The notes beneath the pieces were generated by a model. It had not been told where the DNA came from, made no database searches, and saw only the letters and a list, made by a program, of their open reading frames with translations. A stretch of DNA of 64,000 bases from Collimonas sp. OK307. GTDB lineage: Bacteria > Pseudomonadota > Gammaproteobacteria > Burkholderiales > Burkholderiaceae_D. The translations under genes and the position numbers were made by a program. Positions 46,099 to 55,992 of the stretch are shown one piece after another; position 1 is the stretch's first letter, and each line of letters begins with the position of its first letter. The stretch is from contig NZ_FOQI01000001.1 in the NCBI RefSeq assembly GCF_900113705.1, positions 248,001 to 312,000 on the forward strand, read 5' to 3'.

Positions 46099-46833
46099 TC
46101 AGAACCGTTCGTAACCCAGCAGATAACGCCATTCGCCGACCGCCAGGCCAGCCATCGGCAGGCGACCGATGCGGATGCGTTTGCTGGCGACTACCTGCAG
46201 CCCGACTTGTTCGCACATGTGCACGATCAAACCGCGCGGCGGTGCCTTGAGGGCGAAACGCAAACGTTTTTCATTTTGCCAGCTGACCTTGATCGGCGGC
46301 AGCGGCTTGCGGTTGAAACTCAGGCCGTGGTTCAGCAACTTGAGGCCGTCCGGAATGATATCGCCGGCCACTTCAACAATAAATTCATGTTCGATCTTGG
46401 CGGCATCGTCAACCAGCTTGCGCGTGATCCGCCAATCCTGAGTGAAAACCAGTAATCCGCTAGCCAGGGTTTCCAACGGTTCGATCAAATTCAGATTGCT
46501 CAGGTGGCGTTTCAGGAAGCGTAATTCGGCGCGGTCGTCGGCAGCACGTTTGTCTGGCACAATCAGCTGTGACGCCAGTTCGCTCAGCGCCGGACCGGCA
46601 AAAAGATCGAGGCCAGCCGGTTTATGAAACAGGATAGTCACCGGATCTTGCGGCTCCAATGTGGCCCCATTCATCAGTTCAACTTGTTGCTGCGAACTGA
46701 TGCGCAAGCCCGGCTCCTCTACCACTTTGCCATCGACCTTGACCCAGCCGCCCTCGATATATTGTTCGGCTTCACTGCGGGAGCAGGAAACCAGGTCGGC
46801 TAGATGTTTTGCAAGGCGGATAGATTCGGTCAT
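46099..46833 (-). CDS. RsuA/RluB-type pseudouridine synthase homologue with altered active site
   Basis: 244 residues. An S4 RNA-binding domain (about 5-60, RLAKHLADLVSCSRSEAEQYI) precedes a RsuA-like fold starting at ILFHKPAGLD. The catalytic motif GRLDxxxxGLL of the family reads EPLETLASGLL here, so Asp is replaced by Glu and Arg by Pro. The later 'EGRYHQVKRM' is PPRGLIVHMC. The protein may have lost uridine isomerisation and act as an RNA-binding factor, or use Glu. The gene ends with a strong terminator. It begins 96 bases after the small conserved gene. Confidence 0.8.
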   Translation of the reverse strand: MTESIRLAKHLADLVSCSRSEAEQYIEGGWVKVDGKVVEEPGLRISSQQQVELMNGATLEPQDPVTILFHKPAGLDLFAGPALSELASQLIVPDKRAADDRAELRFLKRHLSNLNLIEPLETLASGLLVFTQDWRITRKLVDDAAKIEHEFIVEVAGDIIPDGLKLLNHGLSFNRKPLPPIKVSWQNEKRLRFALKAPPRGLIVHMCEQVGLQVVASKRIRIGRLPMAGLAVGEWRYLLGYERF

Positions 46834-46929
46834 GTATGAGATCTGGAGGCGGACAAACTACGGAAAAATTACGGACGGCCATTGTAACCGTCTTGAGCCT
46901 GCTTATTTGCCAAACTTCTTTTGAGAAAC

Positions 46930-47154
46930 TTATTTACGGTACAGTTCAGGCCGCGACTTGTTGCGCTGTTCGTAAATCGTCTTGGCGTCTTCACGCGCGC
47001 GCTCCAGCGTACGCATGGCGGGATCGTCGTCATGCAAGGTAAAAAAATCCGCTGCTTGCGCCCGCATCACGTATTTGATCGCGGCTTCATCTTTCAGATC
47101 GTACAACTCGACCATCAAGGTGGTGACTTCGTCCAGGTATTCTTCGTAGGTCAT
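46930..47154 (-). CDS. small conserved cytoplasmic protein of unknown function
   Basis: 74 residues, acidic and helical (MTYEEYLDEVTTLMVELYDL...), with no signal peptide or cysteine. The ATG at 47154 has CCGGAG upstream, whereas the longer frame to 47253 lacks a start signal. Similar short proteins are common in betaproteobacteria, from memory of the type rather than a search. It lies between the CYTH-CHAD gene and the RsuA-type gene, all on the minus strand. Confidence 0.7.
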   Translation of the reverse strand: MTYEEYLDEVTTLMVELYDLKDEAAIKYVMRAQAADFFTLHDDDPAMRTLERAREDAKTIYEQRNKSRPELYRK

Positions 47155-47285
47155 GATTTCACTCCGGTGTTTCTTGCCCCGCTCACCTTCATCCACGGTG
47201 TTACAGGAAGAGCATGGCGAGCGTATTTTGCACCAAATAGGCCTAAGGACCAAATAATCGGGATGAATAGCCCCTCAATTGGCCC

Positions 47286-48827
47286 TCATTGGACCTTCAC
47301 CGGCGGCTTCAACGCGACGAATCTTTGCCATAAGCGGGCAGTTTCTGATTTATTGTGTTTTCGACCAGAACCCAATAGCTTTCGGGCCAGGTCGCAAGAC
47401 TCCTCCAGTTCGGGATGTAAATCCGTAATCTGCTGCAGCAGCTGGCCAGCCACGCTGCGATCATTGCCGGCACCCAAATCATCTTGCAAATCACCTAGTG
47501 CCGAGACATAAGCATGGCTGCGCTTAGGCGCCAAATATGCTTCAAAAAATTCCGTGGCATAGCGCATTTTCTTGGCTGCGATCCTTATCCGATGGCGCCT
47601 GGCGGCATCATGCTGTTTGATCCGGCTGCCGCGCCTTAGTAATTTTTTCTGCAAGCCTGCCAGTTTCTTGAGTGCGAATTTCTTCAAAGGCGAAGACAGC
47701 GCAATTATCTGTTCTGCGCCTAACTGCTCACGCCAACGCCGTCCCTCGATCCAGCTTCCAAGCATCAATAGCAAACGCGTATAAGCGCGAGAGTCGACTG
47801 CAGTTGCGGCGACATGGCGATACCTGCCTGCCTCGCTGAACGTAATCTGCCGCAAGCCATCCAGCTGCGCCTGATCAGGGCAATGCCTCACCGCATCGGC
47901 CAGCGTGGCGACTGCCAGCACTTCCCAATCACGTGCAGGCCCCAGCGCGCCTCCCAACCAGTCCAGCTGATTCGATATTTCCGGCGGAACCGGAATGATT
48001 TTTTTAAACAAGCTGAGCACAGCGCGCAAGCGCCGCAATCCGACACGCATCTGATGCAGGTTTTCCGGATCGACGCCATGCACAAGCCCATCTTCATTGC
48101 CTTGCATGTGTGCCAGGCAGTTGCCGAGCAAGATCTGGAACCCTTGCTCCAGCGTCAGCTCCGGCGCCAGTTTGACAGCTTGCGCTTTCACGACGGCGGG
48201 TGCCTGCGGAGAATGCAGGGCATAGCCGCGCTCGGCCTTGCTGATATTGGCAGCGCGTAGTGGTACCGTATGTTGCACTGCCAACGCCAACTCGAACAGA
48301 CTCGTCGCCGCGCCGGATTTAAGCTCCAGTTCGATTTCGCTGATCGGCACACTACTGTGGCCATGGCGGATTTCGCCCTGATCCAGGGCCAGTTCTACCT
48401 CATCCCCTGTCAGCGATCGCAGCAACCAGATGGTGCGCTGGAATTGCGTCGTGAATATCGGTCGCAAACGGCCTGCAAGGCCTGGGACAGACAACAGCTC
48501 GGCCACCGGCGTGCCGGACGGCAACAGTCTCTGCAAGGCGGGTAAATCAGGCGCCGCGCCACCGATATCCGACTCCCATTCCGGCCGTTGGTGCAAGCCG
48601 GCAGCAGCCTGGCCGCCGCTCTTGCAAGTCTGGACCCAGCGTGTCCCTACTTTGCGCACCCGCAATGCAGTGTGATTTTTTTGCAGATACAGATCGGGCG
48701 TATCAAAATAAATGCTGGTCAGCTGCCGCGATTGCGGTTTGCCGGTGGCGTAGTGTTTTAACAAGGGATGGCGTTTGAAGCCAGCGACATCGCTCGGATC
48801 AAGTAATAGTTTTAATTCGATTTCCAT
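47286..48827 (-). CDS. CYTH-CHAD protein (inorganic triphosphatase YgiF-like)
   Basis: 513 residues. The N-terminal CYTH domain (1-200) opens with the metal/triphosphate-binding EIELK signature and has the paired charged strands (ALRVRKVG, 'LWLLRSLTGDEVELALDQGEI'-type). The C-terminal CHAD helical domain (about 220-500) carries the conserved basic His/Arg positions expected to bind polyphosphate, as in 'VHQMRVGLRRLRAVL' and 'RIAAKKMRYATEFF'. The E. coli homologue YgiF hydrolyses tripolyphosphate. The role here is probably phosphate-polymer handling. Transcribed alone or with the small gene behind it. Confidence 0.9.
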   Translation of the reverse strand: MEIELKLLLDPSDVAGFKRHPLLKHYATGKPQSRQLTSIYFDTPDLYLQKNHTALRVRKVGTRWVQTCKSGGQAAAGLHQRPEWESDIGGAAPDLPALQRLLPSGTPVAELLSVPGLAGRLRPIFTTQFQRTIWLLRSLTGDEVELALDQGEIRHGHSSVPISEIELELKSGAATSLFELALAVQHTVPLRAANISKAERGYALHSPQAPAVVKAQAVKLAPELTLEQGFQILLGNCLAHMQGNEDGLVHGVDPENLHQMRVGLRRLRAVLSLFKKIIPVPPEISNQLDWLGGALGPARDWEVLAVATLADAVRHCPDQAQLDGLRQITFSEAGRYRHVAATAVDSRAYTRLLLMLGSWIEGRRWREQLGAEQIIALSSPLKKFALKKLAGLQKKLLRRGSRIKQHDAARRHRIRIAAKKMRYATEFFEAYLAPKRSHAYVSALGDLQDDLGAGNDRSVAGQLLQQITDLHPELEESCDLARKLLGSGRKHNKSETARLWQRFVALKPPVKVQ

Positions 48828-48961
48828 ATCTTAAGCATACTTCTAAACGATGTTTTCGATAAATTATTGTTTTAATAAAACTTTTTACGATTTTTAATCG
48901 TCCCGCATCAGACGCGGCAGCGTAATATCGTATTGTCGTCTGAGCGAGGGAATTCCGATAG

Positions 48962-49717
48962 ATGCCTATTCCGTATTTGAGAAAACTGACTGGCAAGGAA
49001 CGAAGCCAGCAAGCAAACCGCCATCTGGCGTTTTTTCTGTCTTTCATCGCTGGTGCGACCAATGCCGGCGGCTTTCTGGCGGTGGGACAATACACTTCTC
49101 ACATGTCCGGTATCGTGTCGGCAATGGCAGACAATCTTGCACTTGGATCGATTGGGCTGATGCTGGCAGGCCTGGCTTGCCTGTTATCGTTCCTGTTCGG
49201 CGCAATGACCTCTGCGCTGCTCATCAACTGGGGGCGGCGGCAAGATCTTCAGGCGGAATTTGCATTGCCTTTGATGCTGGAGGCGGGTTTACTACTCGTG
49301 TTCGGTCTGCTGGGCGGCAATCTGGAAGGACACAAATGGCTTTTCGTGCCGATGACGGTGATACTCTTGTGCGGCATCATGGGCTTGCAGAATGCCATCA
49401 TCACCAAGATTTCCAAAGCTGAAATCCGCACTACCCATATTACCGGCATGGTCACCGACATCGGCATTGAACTCGGCAAGCTGGTTTATTGGAACAAGTT
49501 GGAACCAGCCCACGCCCGGCCAGACGTGATCGCCGATCGCAACAAATTGCGGCTACTGACCACCCTGGTTACGCTGTTTTTCAGCGGTGGGCTGATCGGC
49601 GCGTTGGGTTTCAAATATGTGGGCTTCATCGCCACCGCATTTCTTGCCGCTACCTTGATGTGCCTGGCGATTGTACCTATCGTCGATGACTTCCTGAGAT
49701 TCCGCAGAAAAATCTGA
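48962..49717 (+). CDS. DUF1275 (YoaK) family membrane protein
   Basis: 251 residues with six or seven membrane helices. Family marks are 'FIAGATNAGGFLAVGQYTSHMSG' near the N-terminus and 'GLQNAIITKIS...RTTHITGMVTDIGIELG' in the middle. Function unknown. It is divergent from the CYTH-CHAD gene across 134 AT-rich bases that must hold both promoters. GAGGGAATT lies upstream of the ATG. Confidence 0.88.
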   Translation: MPIPYLRKLTGKERSQQANRHLAFFLSFIAGATNAGGFLAVGQYTSHMSGIVSAMADNLALGSIGLMLAGLACLLSFLFGAMTSALLINWGRRQDLQAEFALPLMLEAGLLLVFGLLGGNLEGHKWLFVPMTVILLCGIMGLQNAIITKISKAEIRTTHITGMVTDIGIELGKLVYWNKLEPAHARPDVIADRNKLRLLTTLVTLFFSGGLIGALGFKYVGFIATAFLAATLMCLAIVPIVDDFLRFRRKI

Positions 49718-49936
49718 TTCTGTCCAGCCCGAGAGATTCATCCAGTCGCCGTACCGCTTTGACGCAAACAGCATCGGCCACATTTTGAATAAATTGCAAA
49801 TTTGCGCGCAAAAAATCGCACGATGTTTATTTTAAAACAACACAAAACGATAAGGAAAACACCGTGGAAATTCGACGGGCAATCCCGGAAGACCATAAAA
49901 AAAACCAGATAGTCGTGGAGCCAAACCAGGCACACG

Positions 49937-50368
49937 TCAACAGCGTACGGCAACGAGTATGCTGGCTTTAACCCGCTCAATCAGCAACGCATCCATAGAG
50001 CCGCGCCACCAGCGCATGGCAAGTGCCTTATGACGAGAATGGCCGACAATAATAAGATCGATCCCTAGTACATCAGCCAGCGCCCCGATAACCTCGACCG
50101 GCTCGCCCAGCTGAAGATGGGGCACCACGTTCAATCCGGCCGCCGCCATCAGCGTACGTCCCCGCTCCAGTTCCTGCTCCATCATTTCCCGCTCGGTAGT
50201 GAATGCAATCTCCGGCGCATAGCCGCCTGCCATGCCGTGCGGAGAAAGCTGAACCACTGCCAGCAAATGGACTTCCGTCGAGGGCGGCGGATTCATGTGG
50301 ATACATTCGTGCAGAGCCGACAGGCTTTCCGGCGTGCCGTTATAAGCCACCAAAATTTTCTTGTACAT
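49937..50368 (-). CDS. universal stress protein (UspA family)
   Basis: 143 residues forming a single Usp domain. It starts KKILVAYNGTPES, the nucleotide-binding first strand with Asp/Asn variation, and ends with the 'VGHSRHKALAMRWWRGSMDALL' region. There the ATP-binding pattern GxxG-x9-G(S/T) is only partly kept (G-H-S-R, then R-G-S). It is probably a cytoplasmic stress-response dimer. AGGAGG before the ATG is strong. It follows the aldehyde dehydrogenase gene in the same direction. Confidence 0.88.
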   Translation of the reverse strand: MYKKILVAYNGTPESLSALHECIHMNPPPSTEVHLLAVVQLSPHGMAGGYAPEIAFTTEREMMEQELERGRTLMAAAGLNVVPHLQLGEPVEVIGALADVLGIDLIIVGHSRHKALAMRWWRGSMDALLIERVKASILVAVRC

Positions 50369-50474
50369 GGCATCCTCCTGGCGCTACCTGTGCATTACAT
50401 ACAGGTATTGTGCGCCATTTACATGCAGATGTAGTGAAACGTTCACATTCAGTTAGCGCTGCCCCCCCCCGGGT

Positions 50475-51917
50475 TCAAACGGTCTTGACGAACAGGGCGA
50501 TCAGTTTACGCGTCATGCCGGTGTACGGCGGGTAGAACATTTTTGCGAGCATGATGCGATTGCGCACCACCGCCCTCTCGTGCGAAAACGCCAGGAAACC
50601 GTGATGGCCGTGCGCACTGCCGATGCCGGAATTATTGACGCCGCCGAAAGGCAGGTTGCCGTGCAAGAACTGCACCACACAATGGTTGATGCAGGCGCCG
50701 CCCGAGGTGGTCTGCTGCATCACCTTGGCGATATTTTCCTGCTTGCGGCTCCAGACGTACAGGGCCAACGGTTTGGGTTCGGCGTTGATGCGGGCAATCA
50801 CCGAATCCAGCTGCTCATAACTAATAATCGGCAATAACGGCCCGAAAATTTCTTCGCTCATGATTTTTGCGTCGTCCGGAATGCCATCCAGCAAGGTCGG
50901 TGCAATGTAGCGTTGGACTTCATCGATCACGCCGCCGGTGACTATCCGCGCACCGCGTGCCGTGGCGTCATCCAGCAGGTTTTTTACCCGCGCGGTATGG
51001 CGTTGATTGACGATACGCGCCAGGCTGGTGCTGTCGATTTGCTGCGCACCCTTGCCATAAGCACCCTCCAGCGCCGTCACGCAGTGCCCCAGAAAAGCCT
51101 CCTTGACGCTGGCGTGGACATAGATGTGGTCAGGTGCGATGCAGGTCTGGCCATTGTTGGTGAACTTGGCCCAGAGGATATTTTGCGCTGCAGCTTGCAG
51201 ATCGGCGGTCTCATCGACAATCGTCGGCGATTTGCCGCCGAGCTCCAGCGTGACGCTGGTCAGATGCCTGGCCGCAGCCGCCATCACGATCTTGCCGACC
51301 GCAGGCGAGCCGGTGAAAAAGATATGATCGAAAGGCAGGTCCAGCAACGCCTGTGCAATCGGCGCATCGCCTTCGAACAATGCCACTTCATCCTCGCCAA
51401 ATACCGAACGAATGATCTTGCCAATGACGGCCGACGCGTGTGGTGTCATTTCCGACGGCTTGATGATCACGGTATTGCCTGCGGCCAGCGCCGAGACCAG
51501 CGGCCCCAGGCTCAGGTTCACCGGATAATTCCATGGCGCCACGATCAATACCTTGCCCTTGGGTTCGTATTGGGTATACGCCGAAGTACCGACCATCATG
51601 CGCGAAGGCCAGACTTTCTTCGGCTTCATCCAGCTCCCCAGCTTGCGGATGGCATCGTTGGCCTCGGCGATCACCGGCAGGATTTCGGTCAGTTCGACTT
51701 CGGCGGCAGGTTTGCCAAAATCGGCAAAACCGGCCGCAATCACCTCATCCTTATGCGCCAGTAGCGCACTCTTCAATTTTTTGATTTTCAGCAAGCGCTC
51801 AGCCTTGCTCGATTGCCGCAAACGCAGCGCTGTGGCGGCTTGGGCATTGAACACGCGCTGTATCTCCCGGATAGTCTGATCAAACCCGGTGTCGGCTGGG
51901 GACATCAATGTGTTCAT
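50475..51917 (-). CDS. aldehyde dehydrogenase (coniferyl-aldehyde dehydrogenase type)
   Basis: 480 residues of the short class 3 ALDH group. It oxidises aldehydes to acids with NAD(P). Catalytic Cys259 (NNGQTCIAPDH) and general base Glu225 (LELGGKSP) are present, as are APWNYP and the cofactor loop FTGSPAVGK. A C-terminal hydrophobic tail (MTRKLIALFVKTV) is typical of the group and may touch the membrane. Sequence style matches coniferyl aldehyde dehydrogenase CalB, though many members act on fatty or aromatic aldehydes. A run of nine C (50462-50470) follows the stop. Confidence 0.9.
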   Translation of the reverse strand: MNTLMSPADTGFDQTIREIQRVFNAQAATALRLRQSSKAERLLKIKKLKSALLAHKDEVIAAGFADFGKPAAEVELTEILPVIAEANDAIRKLGSWMKPKKVWPSRMMVGTSAYTQYEPKGKVLIVAPWNYPVNLSLGPLVSALAAGNTVIIKPSEMTPHASAVIGKIIRSVFGEDEVALFEGDAPIAQALLDLPFDHIFFTGSPAVGKIVMAAAARHLTSVTLELGGKSPTIVDETADLQAAAQNILWAKFTNNGQTCIAPDHIYVHASVKEAFLGHCVTALEGAYGKGAQQIDSTSLARIVNQRHTARVKNLLDDATARGARIVTGGVIDEVQRYIAPTLLDGIPDDAKIMSEEIFGPLLPIISYEQLDSVIARINAEPKPLALYVWSRKQENIAKVMQQTTSGGACINHCVVQFLHGNLPFGGVNNSGIGSAHGHHGFLAFSHERAVVRNRIMLAKMFYPPYTGMTRKLIALFVKTV

Positions 51918-52082
51918 GGCTTGCCTTTGACAATGTCATTTATATGGCAGCAATTAAAGCACATCGCGTAATGCGGAAGACCTGCTTTTAGTCGAGGGTT
52001 TCCTCAATTGCAGCGATGCCGCCATATATTGGCACATTGGCAAAAATACAAAAATATTGAAAAAATGGCCCGGACCAAAGAT

Positions 52083-52763
52083 TTACGGCAAACGGATTTC
52101 ACTCACCTCATGCACGTCCGGCACCGCTTTCAACTTGTTCAGGATAGCGTCGAATTCGCTGGGTAGCATGCGCAACAACGCCACGGTAACCTCTTCGATC
52201 TCAGCATCATTGGCATTCTGCTCGACGACGAACTGTTCGATTTGCGCGGTGCCCTTGTCCAGCAACTGTCCGAACATCTGGAAAGTCATGGCGCCACGCC
52301 GCACCACCAGCCGTACTTCACGCCGCTGACGGGCGATGAAGAAGCGCTTTTCCAAGGGTTTGAGACCGGCCAGGATGATCAAGATGATCAGCGTCGCCGC
52401 CGCCGCTGCAATATACAAACCGCCGCCAACCGCCAGTCCGACGGCAGCTACCGACCATAAACTGGCCGCCGTGGTAAGGCCGCGAATCACCTCGCCGCGC
52501 AGCAGGATCGAACCGGCTCCAAGGAAACCTATCCCGGAAACGACTTGCGCCGCCATCCGCGACGGATCAAGCGCAATCCCCGGCTTGCCCACCACGTCCT
52601 GGAAACCGTATGCCGATACGATCATCACCAGCGCTGAACCGACGCATACCAGCATGTGCGTACGCAAACCGGCCGCCCAGGACAGGCGCTCGCGGTCAAA
52701 GCCAATGACGCTACCCAAGGCTGCGGCAATCAATAGCCGGATAATCATCTCGAACTGATCCAA
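52083..52763 (-). CDS. MgtC/SapB family membrane protein
   Basis: 226 residues. Four or five N-terminal membrane helices contain the MgtC motifs GSVIGFDRER, GLRTHMLVCVGSALVMI and 'VVSGIGFLGAGSI'. A soluble ACT-like C-terminal domain (about 150-226) follows. MgtC proteins modulate ATP synthase or magnesium/phosphate stress responses. The TTG at 52763 is the likely start because GAGAGG lies nine bases before it; the next ATG (52748) is 15 bases further in and badly spaced. Confidence 0.88.
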   Translation of the reverse strand: MDQFEMIIRLLIAAALGSVIGFDRERLSWAAGLRTHMLVCVGSALVMIVSAYGFQDVVGKPGIALDPSRMAAQVVSGIGFLGAGSILLRGEVIRGLTTAASLWSVAAVGLAVGGGLYIAAAAATLIILIILAGLKPLEKRFFIARQRREVRLVVRRGAMTFQMFGQLLDKGTAQIEQFVVEQNANDAEIEEVTVALLRMLPSEFDAILNKLKAVPDVHEVSEIRLP

Positions 52764-52812
52764 ATTACTGCACCTCTCAGAAATGTCATTTACAACGAAT
52801 ATTGATGCCGGT

Positions 52813-54519
52813 CTATGCCAGATTCAGGGTATTGGTCAAATCGCCAAGCGGTGCCTGGCGATTTTCCTTGAACGCATCATCGCGCGCAACCAATGCGTCC
52901 AGCTTGCGCAATCCGTGCAGGCGGGTAATGAAACGCATGATGGAAGTCGTATCGTAGACCGTATGATCGACATAGCCTTTTTTTGCATACGGCGAGATGA
53001 CGATGGCGGGTATCCTTGAACCCGGCCCCCAACGATCGCCCTTCGGCGGCGCCACATGGTCCCACCAGCCGCCGTTTTCATCGTGCGTGACGATCACCAC
53101 CATGTCTTGCCATTGCGGCCCGCGTTGCAGGTGCGCGATGACATTGGCAATGTGGCGATCACCGGACTCCACGTCGGCATACCCCGCATGCAGGTTCAGG
53201 TTACCCTGCGGCTTATAGAAAGTGACCTGAGGTAAGCGCCCTGCATCCACGTCCGCCAGGAATTTATTGGTATTCGGATCGTCGCCTACGCCGGCATCTT
53301 TCAAATGTGCCTCGCGCAATGCGGTTCCGGGCGCGAAACTCTTGAAATAGTTGAAGGGCTGATGATGATATTGGAAATTGGGCACCGCATCGCTGTTCGC
53401 CTTGCCCTCCAGCGCCGCTTGCCATGCACCGGAATACCAGGCCCAGTTGACGCCCTTTTCGGATAGCCGGTCGCCGATGGTCGGATAGGTTTGCGGCGGC
53501 AGCACCATCGGATCGCTGGCGTCGGCGTATGCGGCATCGCTATCTTTCGCCGGCTTGACAAAACTAGGCTGGTACGGCGGCGCCATGGTATTGACCGCGT
53601 AGCCGTCCGGCGTGATGGCGCGGTCGCGCAGGAATTTTGGCGGGCCGTCGATGGCCGAGGCTGGATTTTTGTCATCCAGCTTCAAACGTGTGCCTTTAGG
53701 ATCGTCTCCTTCCACGGTCGATACATTGTGTCGGGCCGGGCTGTTGTGGACATCGGGATAGAACGGTGTCTGCCCGGAAATCAGGAAAATATGGTTGAGA
53801 TAAGAGCCGCCGAAAGCCGACATGAAAAAATTGTCGCACAAGGTATATTGCTCGGCCAGTTTCCATAAACGCAGTTTGCTGGCGGTTTCGCCATAATGCC
53901 CCATGGTCAATGCGCCGGAATCCGCCCACGCCACAAACTGGTCGTTTTTACCGCCGTTGATCTGCATCTGGTTTTGGTAAAACTTGTGCCACAAGTCGCG
54001 CGTGATCACTCCCTGCGGCAACGGCTTTCCTTGCAGATCGCTTAGCTTGAACGGGGCGTTAGGCAAACCGGCAATCTGTCCTTCTGCAATCACATAGCGC
54101 TGGCCATTGACTTGCTGCGCCTGCGGCACCAGCCCGCCCCATATCTTCGGCAACTGCGCCAGTGGTGTTTTACCGTCACGGTCCAGCTGTGTGCAATTAC
54201 CTTGCATCGCCTGCGCCAACGGCTTCTGCACGCCTGGGAAATTGCCGTACAAATTGTTGAAGCTACGGTTTTCGGCGTAGATCACCACCACATGCTTGAT
54301 GGCAGACCGCAGCTGCTGGTCCAGCAGCTTGTCCTGGGTTGCATCCGCTATTTGCCGGTTGCCGTCGCTGGCGCAGTCGGACAAGGCCAGGCTGGCGCCA
54401 ACTGCAACTACGCTACCGAGAAAGCGGCGGCGTGTGAAACCTGCGGTTTCGTCGCCCTCTATCTCCGTCTCTGCCCCTGTCTCTTTCTCTGTTGATTCTG
54501 GCTTTTTATTTTCGCTCAT
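52813..54519 (-). CDS. Tat-exported phosphoesterase / acid phosphatase (AcpA, phospholipase C superfamily)
   Basis: 568 residues. A charged leader is followed by a twin-arginine signal TRRRFLGSVVAVGASLAL with a lipobox-like SDC, so the enzyme is exported folded and perhaps lipid-anchored. The phosphoesterase domain (PF04185, about 75-530) shows the metal/nucleophile block 'VVVIYAENRSFNNLYG' and later 'VIVTHDENGGWWDHV'. AcpA-type members hydrolyse phosphomonoesters, while relatives are phospholipases C. The ATG at 54519 is used because the frame to 54573 only adds a leader overlapping the gor stop. It lies 50 bases after gor. Confidence 0.87.
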   Translation of the reverse strand: MSENKKPESTEKETGAETEIEGDETAGFTRRRFLGSVVAVGASLALSDCASDGNRQIADATQDKLLDQQLRSAIKHVVVIYAENRSFNNLYGNFPGVQKPLAQAMQGNCTQLDRDGKTPLAQLPKIWGGLVPQAQQVNGQRYVIAEGQIAGLPNAPFKLSDLQGKPLPQGVITRDLWHKFYQNQMQINGGKNDQFVAWADSGALTMGHYGETASKLRLWKLAEQYTLCDNFFMSAFGGSYLNHIFLISGQTPFYPDVHNSPARHNVSTVEGDDPKGTRLKLDDKNPASAIDGPPKFLRDRAITPDGYAVNTMAPPYQPSFVKPAKDSDAAYADASDPMVLPPQTYPTIGDRLSEKGVNWAWYSGAWQAALEGKANSDAVPNFQYHHQPFNYFKSFAPGTALREAHLKDAGVGDDPNTNKFLADVDAGRLPQVTFYKPQGNLNLHAGYADVESGDRHIANVIAHLQRGPQWQDMVVIVTHDENGGWWDHVAPPKGDRWGPGSRIPAIVISPYAKKGYVDHTVYDTTSIMRFITRLHGLRKLDALVARDDAFKENRQAPLGDLTNTLNLA

Positions 54520-54569
54520 AGCTTGTTCTTCATGTTGGCAGCAGGCGTTTATCTTTTGGTTCGGACTTG

Positions 54570-55934
54570 TCAATCGGGGCGCGCGGTTCTCAGCGTGACG
54601 AACTCTTCCGCCGAGGTCGGGTGTATGCCGATGGTATCGTCAAATACGCGTTTGGTGGCGCCGGCGCGTAAAGCCACCGCAATCCCCTGGATGATTTCGC
54701 CGGCATCCGGACCTACCATGTGGCAGCCGAGCACTTTGTCAGTGTCGGCATCGACCACCAGCTTCATCATGGTTTTCTCATGATAGTCGCCAAGGCTCAG
54801 TTTCATCGGGCGAAATTTGGTCTCGAATATTTTCAGCTTGTGTCCGGCGTGCTGCGCCTGCTCTTCTGTCAATCCGACCGTGCCGATATTGGGCAGGCTA
54901 AACACCGCGGTCGGAATCAGCTGATAGTCCACCGGACGGTACTCCTCGGGACGGAACAAGCGCCGTGCCACGGCCATGCCTTCAGCCAGCGCCACCGGGG
55001 TAAGTTGTACCTTGCCGATGACATCGCCCAAGGCCAGGATGTTCGGTTCCGAGCTGCGGTATTCCTGATCGACCTTGATAAAACCTTTGGCATCCAGCGC
55101 CACGTCGACATTCTCAAGTCCCAGGTCATCCAGCATCGGCCGCCTGCCGGTGGCGTAGAACACACAGTCGGTATCGAGCACACGGCCATCTTTCAAAGTC
55201 ACCTTCAAACTGCCGTCGGCCAGCTTGGCTATGCTGGCGATATCGGCGTTGAATTGCAGGGCTACGCCCTTTTTCTGAAATTCGTCATTGAGATGCTGAC
55301 GCACGCCGTGGTCGAAACCGCGCAGGAACAGATCACCGCGATACAACAAGCTGGTTTGCGCGCCAAGGCCATGGAAAATCGAAGCGAATTCAACCGCAAT
55401 ATACCCGCCGCCGATCACCAGCACGCGACGCGGCAATGCCTTCAGAAAAAAAGCTTCATTGGAGGTAATGGCAAATTCTTTGCCGGGAATATCCGGTACC
55501 TGCGGCCAGCCGCCGGTGGCTATCAGGATGTTGGCTGCGCTAATGCGCTGACCGTTAATCTCAACCGTGTGCTTGTCCAGCAATCTGGCGTGGCCTTCAT
55601 GCAGGGCGACGCCGCTGTTAAGCAGCAAACCGCGATAGACCTCGTTGAGCCGATGGATCTCGCGATTTTTATTGGCGATCAGTGTCGTCCAGTCGAATTG
55701 CGGCTTGCCTGCGCTCCAGCCAAAGCTGGACGCCACGTCAAAATCGTCGCTGAAATGCGCGCCGTAGACCAGGAATTTTTTTGGCACGCAGCCGACATTG
55801 ACGCAGGTACCGCCCAGGTAGCGGCTTTCCGCTACCGCTACGCGGGCGCCGAATCCGGCGGAAAAACGTGCAGCGCGCACCCCGCCGGAACCGGCTCCAA
55901 TCACAAACAGATCGACATCGAAAGACACAGGCAT
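54570..55934 (-). CDS. gor: glutathione-disulfide reductase
   Basis: 454 residues. It reduces oxidised glutathione with NADPH. The FAD motif is GAGSGG (13-18), the redox pair Cys44/Cys49 sits in [13 protein letters not shown], and the NADPH-binding site is [12 protein letters not shown]. The second FAD motif is LALGDV and the catalytic His lies in IHPTSAEE near the C-terminus. Cytoplasmic. First of a minus-strand series with the phosphoesterase and MgtC-like genes. Confidence 0.95.
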   Translation of the reverse strand: MPVSFDVDLFVIGAGSGGVRAARFSAGFGARVAVAESRYLGGTCVNVGCVPKKFLVYGAHFSDDFDVASSFGWSAGKPQFDWTTLIANKNREIHRLNEVYRGLLLNSGVALHEGHARLLDKHTVEINGQRISAANILIATGGWPQVPDIPGKEFAITSNEAFFLKALPRRVLVIGGGYIAVEFASIFHGLGAQTSLLYRGDLFLRGFDHGVRQHLNDEFQKKGVALQFNADIASIAKLADGSLKVTLKDGRVLDTDCVFYATGRRPMLDDLGLENVDVALDAKGFIKVDQEYRSSEPNILALGDVIGKVQLTPVALAEGMAVARRLFRPEEYRPVDYQLIPTAVFSLPNIGTVGLTEEQAQHAGHKLKIFETKFRPMKLSLGDYHEKTMMKLVVDADTDKVLGCHMVGPDAGEIIQGIAVALRAGATKRVFDDTIGIHPTSAEEFVTLRTARPD

Positions 55935-55992
55935 TCTCCATGGTCTGGAACAGACCGAAGCACTCGCTCAAAGCGACGAGCAATGCCAAATC

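Noticed and set aside
45830-46216. 128-codon minus-strand frame behind the RsuA-type gene
   Set aside because: It runs through the strong terminator at 45995-46042 and overlaps the RsuA-type coding end; no ribosome-binding site.
49864-49971. 35-codon GTG frame with AAGGAAA upstream
   Set aside because: Good ribosome-binding site, but it overlaps the 3' end of the stress-protein gene on the other strand and has no recognisable content; support too weak for a feature.
50462-50470. Run of nine C as a possible phase-variation tract
   Set aside because: It lies outside coding sequence between two gene ends and start signals, so slippage would not switch a frame; a promoter effect cannot be excluded.
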